Assembly (NCBI RefSeq): GCF_001949145.1
Contig: NW_019091418.1
Span: 904,404 to 968,403 of the forward strand
DNA from: Acanthaster planci
Taxonomy: Eukaryota > Echinodermata > Asteroidea > Valvatida > Acanthasteridae
DNA: 64,000 bases
Direction of reading: 5' to 3'
Part shown: in pieces, positions 40,601-50,449 of the stretch
Numbering within the stretch: the first letter of the stretch is position 1
How the letters are laid out: each line of letters begins with the position of its first letter
Notes under the pieces: generated by a model
Database searches by the model: none
Seen by the model: the letters and a program-made list of their open reading frames with translations, nothing else
Told to the model about the DNA's origin: nothing
Program-made: the position numbers and the translations under genes

Positions 40601-43600
40601 TTTTAATATTATTTATTATTTTCTCCAGTTTTTCTTCTTTTTTAGTCTCACAGCGGGGGGGGGGTGATCCAGGCATCCACGCCTACTTAGGCAGTCCGTT
40701 GCTGTATACAGTGGAACTTGCCATGTTTGTCATGTGGTTCGAAAGCCAAACCAATATCCACCTTATGCACCTTTGAAACCAATACCTGCCTTTGATGAGC
40801 CTTTCAGCAAAGTGATCACTGATTGTGTAAGGCCATTGCCAAACCAATATCAGGCCATTTCCATTAAGAGCCGAACCTTAGCAGATGCTCTCACTCAGTT
40901 TTTCACTTTCTGTATTGACCCAAAATTGTCCAGCGCCATCAGGGTACAAACGTCACCTTAAAGCACTATTCCGTGAACAACTTAGTGCGTTAGGCATTAC
41001 TCTTGTCACATCGAGCTCTTATCCACAGACCGCAAACACTTGAACGGTTTTATTAAACCCTGAAATCAATGCTTAGGACATACTGCTTTGAGCGTATGAA
41101 AGACCGGAATAATGAAGGGACTCAAATTGTTACTCCTCGCTGCTTGTGTAGTGAACGAATCTCTAGGTTACAGTCCTTTCGATTTTGAGTTTGGACACAG
41201 TATCAGAGGACCTTCAGCATCGATTTAAGAGATAATGCATGGCAGGTGATCAAGCGTAGGACAGTGTCCTGAGTTATGTCTTGCGCTTGAAAGAGCGTCT
41301 TAAAACATCTTGTGAGTTTGCTCAGACCAAGCTGAAAAGTGTTCAAGATGACATGAAGACTTACAAAAAGCTAGAGAGGTTCTTGTTTTGTTACTTGTTT
41401 GTTACTTGTTGTAGGTCAGCCACTCCAAGCAAGATACGGTGCACCATTATATCATGGATCAAAAATTGAGTGACTTGGATTATGTTGTCTGCACACCTTG
41501 GTGTAAGGCTAAACGACTCTAACATTAACATGTTTAAGCCTTATAATATAAGAAATGTGGAGGTAGAAATTAAAACCAAACTTGTTGCTTCAGAATCTGT
41601 AATAGATGAAAAGCCGAATGAAGGTGTACAAGAAAGTACCTACAGACTAGAATGTAACCTTGGACTAAGTAATTCACAGAATATACTGAAAATCTTCCTG
41701 ATAGGTTAAGTCACATAACTGACAACAGCGGAATATGGACACTTGTTTCCCAATGTACCTGGAAGAACTGAAGAAGCGCACAGTGACGCAGACATGGGAG
41801 ATGCCAAACCTATATAGCAACATCTCTATGGGTGTGGCCCATTTAAACAGGTTCAGTTTAGTGAAGAAATAAAGGTACAGCAGTTCATGGAGTGCACCTT
41901 GCATTTTAGTTCCAAAGCCCCGTTCACCTTTGCGTTTTTTTAACGATTTTAGAAGAGTAAATTCGATCTCAAAGTCTGATTTTTGCCCAGTGCCAAGAAT
42001 CGATGGCTGTATACAAATCAAATTGGAAAAGCCAAATTTGTCAGCACCTATGATTTGCTTCCAGGTCACTTGCTATATCTCTCAAACCTAGGGCAAAATA
42101 TCTGTCCTTGTGATACCACAAGGATCTTATCGGTATAAGATACTCCCTTTTGGCATGATGAGATGGGAAGAACATACGGAAAATACCAGTGACAGAAGCT
42201 AAACTAACAGTGCATTTAAAATCTCAAAGCGCGACTGGTGAAGTAAGATCACCTTTCTTGGTCACGTCATAGGACAAGGCGAAGTCCCTACCTAGAACTA
42301 AATAAGTGATGCGCTTCCTAGTCTTATTTCCAGTTATTAACGGACATTTAGCCGCAATATTTTGGATGTGGTTTTACCACTGACCGACTTGGTTTAGTAA
42401 AAACACTAAGTTTGTCTAGACACAGAGATGCACACAAATTTTTCAGATGATTAAATCCCTGCTAGTCAATGCATCTATTTTTTTCTGACCCTTACTTCAC
42501 TAAAGCCTTCATGTTAGCAGTAGATATCAGTAATGCCGGAGTTGGATTAGTGTTGTTACATGCAAGAATATGAAACTTGAGTTTGCCATCCTGTTTGTTA
42601 TTTCTCGAAAAAGCTGAAACCTCATCAAAGAATTTATTCAACTATCAAGAAAGAAGCACTGGCGGTCATTCTCGCTGTACAACACTTTGGAGTATATTCT
42701 CTATGCTGCATCTATGCAGAGTCAATGTAGTGTACATGCAGCGAACACGACTTGTGGGTGTTCGTACGTACAAAAGATGAAGAACAAAAACCAAAGGTAA
42801 CTAGGTTGGAGCCTGACTATTCAAGAGTTCGATCTTGTCATTGAACATATCAAGGGCAGAGAGGAGCCTGACTTTTCAAGATTTTGATCTTGTCATTAAA
42901 CACATCAAGGGCAGAGATAACTTAAAAGCCGATACCTTGTTTAGATGTCATTAGACTTTATAATGTAAAGAAACATCTCCAAGGTACTGCAGTGGATGTA
43001 AGTTATCAAATGTCTGGGGTAAACCCCAGACATTTGATAACTTGAATTTTTGATATACTTGAATTTGATATACTTGAATTTTATCACGTATAACATAAAA
43101 CGTTTTTCAACATGTGGTGCACCTTGTCAATTTGAAATATCCAGCATTAACAATTTCAGCCAATATCCGGGATGAACTGTCGAGCGCGTTCCATGCACTA
43201 GCCTTTGCTGTACAAGTTTCAACAGGCTGTGACTATTTCGCAATTTAGCAAGTTATCTTTTCATAATCATTTCTTGGCCAATGGGATATGACAGCATATC
43301 ATTTTTAAGAAACTATGGCATATCAAGAACTTCAATTTTTTGCTTTTGTGTTACGGCCATCACCCCAATACAACTGACTGTTCCTACTCTGTTGGGAATG
43401 TTTTAATTAAAATCGTCTGAAAAAAGGAATTCGCCAATTCTAAGTCGGCAATCCTGGGGGATTTGCAGGGAGACTGTGAAAATCTTACTCAAATCTGACG
43501 CTTTTACAGAAATAACGCTACAACAAACGAGGAGTAGTTTCCCTCGGAAAGCGCTGCAAGGCTTCTCCAAAATAAAAAAAAATTCCCGCTCGTCAAGAGC

Positions 43601-46600
43601 AGCGCACTTTTTAACCATTTCAGATTTTATGATACATCGTGTAAACGTGGAGACAGATTTGTGTGTTTACTCAGCAGGCAGGGTGCCTTGCACTCCATCA
43701 TCGATCAACCGTAGACGTTTCACGGATCAAGTTTCTTGATTGATTGCCGTCCTAAGTCGATTCGTGGACTACGGTGAAATAACCCCACAGTCTCAAAAAG
43801 AACACCACGAACAAAGCACTGCGATTATTTTGCCACTAGGGCATGTAAATGTTTCTTTCAACAGAGTAATTTCACTGATAACAGGTTTCTAACAAACGGC
43901 ATGGACCGCGTGCTTTGGTTCCAGCATTCATGAAAAAAGGTCAATGGTTCATTTAAATTGTTACGAATTTTGAATATGCACAGTGGTATAGCTTGTCATT
44001 ATTACCAAAATTTCAGGTCCCTTCATTTAACTCATCTTCCCCTTTACCTGTACTAGGTTCCAGTGTTGAGCTGTTTCCGCTACTGGCTGAGAGACGACGG
44101 AGCAGCTCGCTCCAAGGAGCATCAGCTTGGTGGGTTCCTCGTTGATTAGATCCACGAACCCCTTCATCCCTTCCCCGGGACGGCACTATGAAACCAAAAC
44201 AAGACACAAAGTGTCATTTATGGTTCATGTTCTCAAGCATTAAATTGAAGGAAAGTCTGCGACGAATCGTGAAATTCAGAACGTGAAATACGACACGGCA
44301 GGTACCACTGAAGTGTCGAGGGCAGCTCTACAAAAGCAACAGAAGGCACGAAATGTCAGTTATGGTCCATGTACTCAAATAAATTGAAGAAAGGTTTGCG
44401 ATGCATCGGAAACTGCACCACGTTAAATTCGCCAGTGTACATGTATCGCTGTTGTCTAAAGCTCTGCTCAGGATAACACAAAGCACTGTTTGAATTTCGT
44501 ATTGACCATTGATATTCTGCGTAGCGTATGGTTTGCACAGCAGGGAACTGTGAGATGGACAGGGTAACATCAAGAAGAACATCAAGAAGAAGGCAGAGCA
44601 GATAACTGTTGAAACAATTTTTAACACAATCTCCGTGTAGCACGTAGCTGATAAGACTGCTTATATAGAGGCAAAATTATGAATTTAGTGCTCAGTAAAG
44701 TTCCAAATTTATCCCGATATTACCTTCAATGGAGAAAGCTACTCAGGCACGTTCAATCCAGTTTCGCTGACGCTAATACTTGCCATTGGATACCCCACCC
44801 CGCAGGATATGTCTCCTCGGCGTCTTACACGCCACACACCTAAACCAATCCCCTGAAGACGGATCTGTCTATCTCCATGATTCCCCATTTACTTTTGATC
44901 TCCCCGAATATGAAAAGATACATCAATGAATGAATGATCCAGAAAAACTGAGACCTGAAGATCTCCGTACCTATAGGTAATGCATGGCACTTATAATAGA
45001 TTTAAAGTCATCAACAGAAAGGCTAGTGTCATGCAGAACCTTTTCCCTGATGGATATGAAGAGACTTAATGTCTCCGTCTGGAAAACGTCGTCCAAGAAA
45101 ACTATATTTGTGTTTCCCATCACATGTACGATAAAATCAATCAATCAATTTTTAACTCTGAATGTTCAAGCCCAAGATATTAGGCTGAGGCGATGAGAAG
45201 CTTTGGCGACACTACCAGATTTCATACTTTACATATTGATACCACAGTTTAGTTCTGTGCATTATATATTTAGGGGTTGAGGCTTCACAGAGAATTTCAA
45301 TCCCAAAAGCAGATGGTTGTGGGCAAAACACGCACAGACACGAACAAGACGCTCGTTTGTTCAAAAAAGACAATATGACGTACCCCAAACTGGGCACAGG
45401 GGTAGGGACCCATTAGTTATATTGGAATTACTCTTTTTGAGTAAGAAGATCTAAGTTTTCAGGATTGTGTAGTTTGGATCAGGTAGCCAGAAATAATACT
45501 GACTTTGGTTATTTACCCTTAGCTGGACCAAGAGAGGGTGCGAATGTCCTACCAACGGAGGCTCCTTTGGTCCAAACTGCATTTCGCTGGTTCACGAACG
45601 ACTATGGAATGCCCGCGTTACGGGTGGCGTCGCTACCAGCAAAATGAACATTACCGCTCCACATGGCTCTTTTCAACTGATAAAGTGTTGTTTCTGCTCA
45701 AGGCAGATTTTCATGTAAATGTACCCGAATATCCCAAGATTTGCATTATAGCATAAGTGGATTCTTATCACTCATTAATATATTATGATTAAGTATATTT
45801 ACACCTTAAATAAAACTTTACTGGTCGTTTTTATATTCCAATACATACTTACTTTGTAAAATGGTAAGTGGAAATGTAAGTATGGAAGAAATTAGAGACA
45901 GAATAAGGAAATCAAATGATCTTGGAGTGAAATCGGTAATAACTAAAGACTTCACGGTACACGTGCAGGAATCCTGCAGCATGTCGACAAAACATAATCA
46001 AGACACTGCAGAAATCTGGTGATATTGCGTTCCAGTTTCAGTGACCTTGTAACTAGATTAATCTCATTCAAGCCTTGGACAGATAGTTCTTTTGCCACGG
46101 TTTTTGTTTACACTCAAATGCACTGTAATATTTTGAAATAGTATTATTGTAAGTCAACCCACGCCCTGTGACATCACATGGCGTGTGAGGAAAGCGGAAA
46201 ATGTAAATGAGCATTAACCACTGAATTTTAACCAACTTGCAGATGCCGTAATTATACTCTGCATTTTCTAGTCTTCTGCAGTGCAGAAGAAATCGCTGTT
46301 CTGTTATCTAAAGCCGAAATTTATACACAAAATAGCTTAAATATTTGGGGAAAGTCAATGCCTTTACTAAGACGATGTTGCAAGAACGTTAATCAATAGT
46401 GTTTTTGCCTAAACATTACGATCAAGTTACGGGGCGGCATCTTTTCAACCAAAAACGTTGCAACATTATTATTGTTGAGGTCAACCAAACTCAAAGAAGA
46501 GCCCTTCGTTTCATCTTGGTACAGCGACGAATGGAAATGACAAACAACGAACGTCTGAAACCTCTGAGAGGGTATTTGTTGCTTTCATTTGTGTTCACAT

Positions 46601-49600
46601 CTCTATGTTGTTGCAGCTGGTGTCGTAACCGGTAATGTTACAGTCTGCCCTAGGCATATTGATGATTTGAATTGGTTCATGTCACTGCCCGTACTGATTG
46701 GTTGCATCATAGCCCAATACATGCCCTCCCCCAACTCTGGGAAAAACTGCCAGTTATTTTGCGTTCAGATTTGCTTGTGTGTTCACTTGAAACATTTTGT
46801 CAACAATCTAACAGAATCAGGTGTATTCCTAAACTGCAATTGGAAGTTCGAAGTTTGATTGGAGTGTACACACGACATGATAATTGTCTTTTAGCAATCA
46901 TCGGTCTATTTTTACTTCGAATTGCTAATGTACAATGATGCAAAAACAGTCTTTTCAATGTGCAATTTTATTTTTTAATTAATTCTTGTTTTAATGGTTT
47001 TTGATTTTTGACCTTTTCACGTCTTTTTATGTATCTTTTGTATGTGTGTCCTTGTGATATTTTTGTCTACTTGCTTGTAGGCCTATTTGGATTTGTCTTG
47101 AGACTGAATGCCTGCAGGCAACAGTGATTATCGTTCTCGTTTTCAGTTCCTGCCATTTGTGTACATTTGTTTTTATGATGACAAATAAATAATTATAATA
47201 ACTATACTGAAACGTATCCAGCAATACCATAAAATGTCCAGACGTGACATTCGAGCTTTTTCACTGATAGGAGCGACCCATAGTTGTAACCCTATTGATA
47301 TGAATTCATATTCTACTCTTCCTTTTTCCAAGCTTTCTTGAGATTGGTCCTGCAAAACATTATTTGTAGTTTTCAACAGTTGACAACACTACACTGAAAC
47401 TCAACGAAAGAAATAATTGTTCAACAGAGATCCTGCAGGTCCGGTAGCGTAGACGTAGGCGCAGAACAATGTTTTTTCGTATGCGCAAACATCCTTAAAC
47501 AACATGTAAAGTGAGCATGAGGTAATGTGCTGTCATTAATTGTTTGCAACGCAATAAATAACATGAACATCATATTATCAATGGCAGTAATTCACTAGAC
47601 TCCCAGTGAAATCCGAGGACACGCATGTCCCACGCGTTCCTTAAGCCGTCGGGTAAGCCGCTGCGCACGGTGTGCCAGTTCTCATTGCAAACACAATAGA
47701 AGGCTTATTACAAACCTGCAGCCATGAAATAGAGTAATGCTGTGTGATTTCCAATCCATTTTCTTCAACAAAGCCATGAGATTTTTGCCAATGTATTATT
47801 TTGAAGGATACACATCGACTCAGATTGCAACTGCCGTTAAATTTTGAACCTCGAAATTCCTTCCCTTGGCAATCGAACCCCCACAATTTGAGGGTATGAC
47901 AAAGAGAACACTTGTATTCTAATCTTTAAATGCTTTTTCCAGAAATCATCATTTCGTACAGAACCCTTTTTTAATACACGGAAAGGCTGGAGGCCAGGGC
48001 AGTGTATATACCTGTTCAGTTCAGATACTGGTGGGGTTTTCACTGGCAATGCTCGGTTTCATCTCCGTCTAGGGCTTTGTCTCTGCAACCGATCCTCGAA
48101 TAAAGGCCTACCGTATTTAAATTGCTATAAATATTTTGATATTTGGCTTTAATATATCTATTTCGATATCCAAGTGGCTCCATTGGACTTATCATCAAGC
48201 AAACAACTTCAAACTCTCTCGAGGGGTTTTAAAAAATAGGTTAAGCTAGAGATAGAAACGAAGCTGAAGCCGAGTATTGGAGGAAGAAAGTACTCCGAAG
48301 CGCTTACCCTACTGAGGGTGAATCGATGACTTAATTTTCGGGGGCCAAACGTGTTTTTTGAGGGGCCAAAAATTGCAATTATTTTTCATGCAACTTTAAT
48401 AGGGCCTGCATACTTTTTGAGGCGTGGGCTATATTTTAGGAATTTTAAACGCTTTTTGGACGGAAATCGAATGGAATAGACAAAGAAACTCAGCTTCCCC
48501 TCACCATCTCCAAACCAAAAATATCGGGGGATGCTTGGAGGCATGACTCCCGTTTGACTCCCCCTCTGGCCCCCACACGGATTCGCCCTTGCGCATCACG
48601 CATCGAGTTGCGTGCGTATAAAAGGTGTCACGTTCCCTAAAGTCACACTTGATGCAGACTGACGCACCTTGAGATAAGATCGAAAAAACTTAAAAGCGAC
48701 CTGAGCAGACTATTGATTTAGACGGTGCAAGTGTACTTCATTAAAGCCGTGCGCAGTAGCCGAAGAAGAAAAGACAATACGCACAGAACTCTCGCCGTGC
48801 CGCTTCGTGGACATTGAATAAACTTCAAAACCAGCAAGACCAATTCCCCTGCTTACAAAACAATGCACGTGAGAAGGAACACATACGGGTCAAGGAAAAG
48901 GATAAACATAAAGTCGTTTAAGTGATTCCAATGTGATTAAGCCTACCAGGTAGGTTCTTGTCCCATAGGATTTGGATTGAAATCATATAATTGCATCAAC
49001 CTTTGATATTAATTTAGCAGTACCCGCTGCTGCATTGGATTGGAGTCAGCCTTCCAACACTAGCAAACTCGGTGATCGAGTGAGCATAAATAAGCAACTC
49101 TCGGACTTCACTGAGAAGACAGAGTGAATACTTATACGTTGGTGTAAGGGCAACGTCTGGTGTGACAAATTACCGCGTCCACATTACAATTTAGAGGGCC
49201 AACATCGTACATTTGCCTTGTCATCAGTAACATCAAGGCTGCCATTGTATTGTGAGGTTCATTTTATGAGGTCGAATACCCCAGTTATCATATGTTAAAA
49301 TTTATTTGCATTGAGCTCAACTCGTGGAAAGAGCGTTGTCTGATTTGAAGGCATTCTAGAGTCGTTCGAAACGATTTCAACTGCCGGTCATTTGACGTCC
49401 TGTTGGGGTGGTCGTTTCAGTCGGAACCGGGTATGCATGATAGCATCCTGTGATTATTTTTGAATGCATTTTCTCTCACCACATGACCCACAGCAGCCTC
49501 CAGGCAAGACCGCGCTGCCGATCTTGTCATTGGACATCAATGATCCTGCAGGCATTTACACGCGAACCTGAAGTGTTAAAACCCGTGTATAGCTGGTTTG

Positions 49601-50170
49601 GAGCAAAGCAAGAGATGAAGCAGCAACCGGTCGTTCGAATAACTAGACCCAGCGGTATATTGTTCGGTTTTAATTTCGAAATAATTATAACGAACTGACA
49701 TGGCTGAAGCTTCATTTGGTAATTAATTAAAGCACCTGCCATAAAGTCTTGAGTACTTCTACTATAAATGATATCAACATGCACAACAGACAAACTGTCT
49801 ATTCACCTTTAATGTCGAATTTTCAATCATCCTGCTAATTGAACGAGCAGGTCTCATCAATGGTAGAAATTGAATTGCAAATAATGACCACCGCTCTGTC
49901 AAACTGCAGTGAAAAGCAGAATCTAGGCCTAATGAATATGTGTCAGCTGAGTCTCCATCACAATGGTAGGCTTACTTAATAGGAGGTGATACCGCAGCAG
50001 TACTTACTTAATCATCCGTTTCCCCCCTTTTCAACTTAATGTCACAGAGTAGCTGGCTTTAATCAAGTCGTAGGACCACCTTTGCAAGCTGTGATTGCTT
50101 GGACACACTGCCGACTGATGCTGCGGATGGCAGTTGCTTAAAAGATCGCTGATGGTTTCCCAAGTATACG

Positions 50171-50209
<39 letters not shown>

Positions 50210-50403
50210 NNNNNNNNNNNNNNNNNNNNNNNNNNNNNNNNNNNNNNNNNNNNNNNNNNNNNNNNNNNNNNNNNNNNNNNNNNNNNNNNNNNNNNNNNNN
50301 NNNNNNNNNNNNNNNNNNNNNNNNNNNNNNNNNNNNNNNNNNNNNNNNNNNNNNNNNNNNNNNNNNNNNNNNNNNNNNNNNNNNNNNNNNNNNNNNNNNN
50401 NNN

Positions 50404-50449
<46 letters not shown>

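Noticed and set aside
47641-47886. Extra receptor exon in intron 1
   Set aside because: Exon 1 joins exon 2 in phase with continuous family alignment, and this frame has no similarity to the ligand domain.
48312-48591. hAT assignment of the 48.3-48.6 kb element
   Set aside because: Ends pair only loosely and the flanking 8-mers do not match, so it is kept only as a possible remnant.
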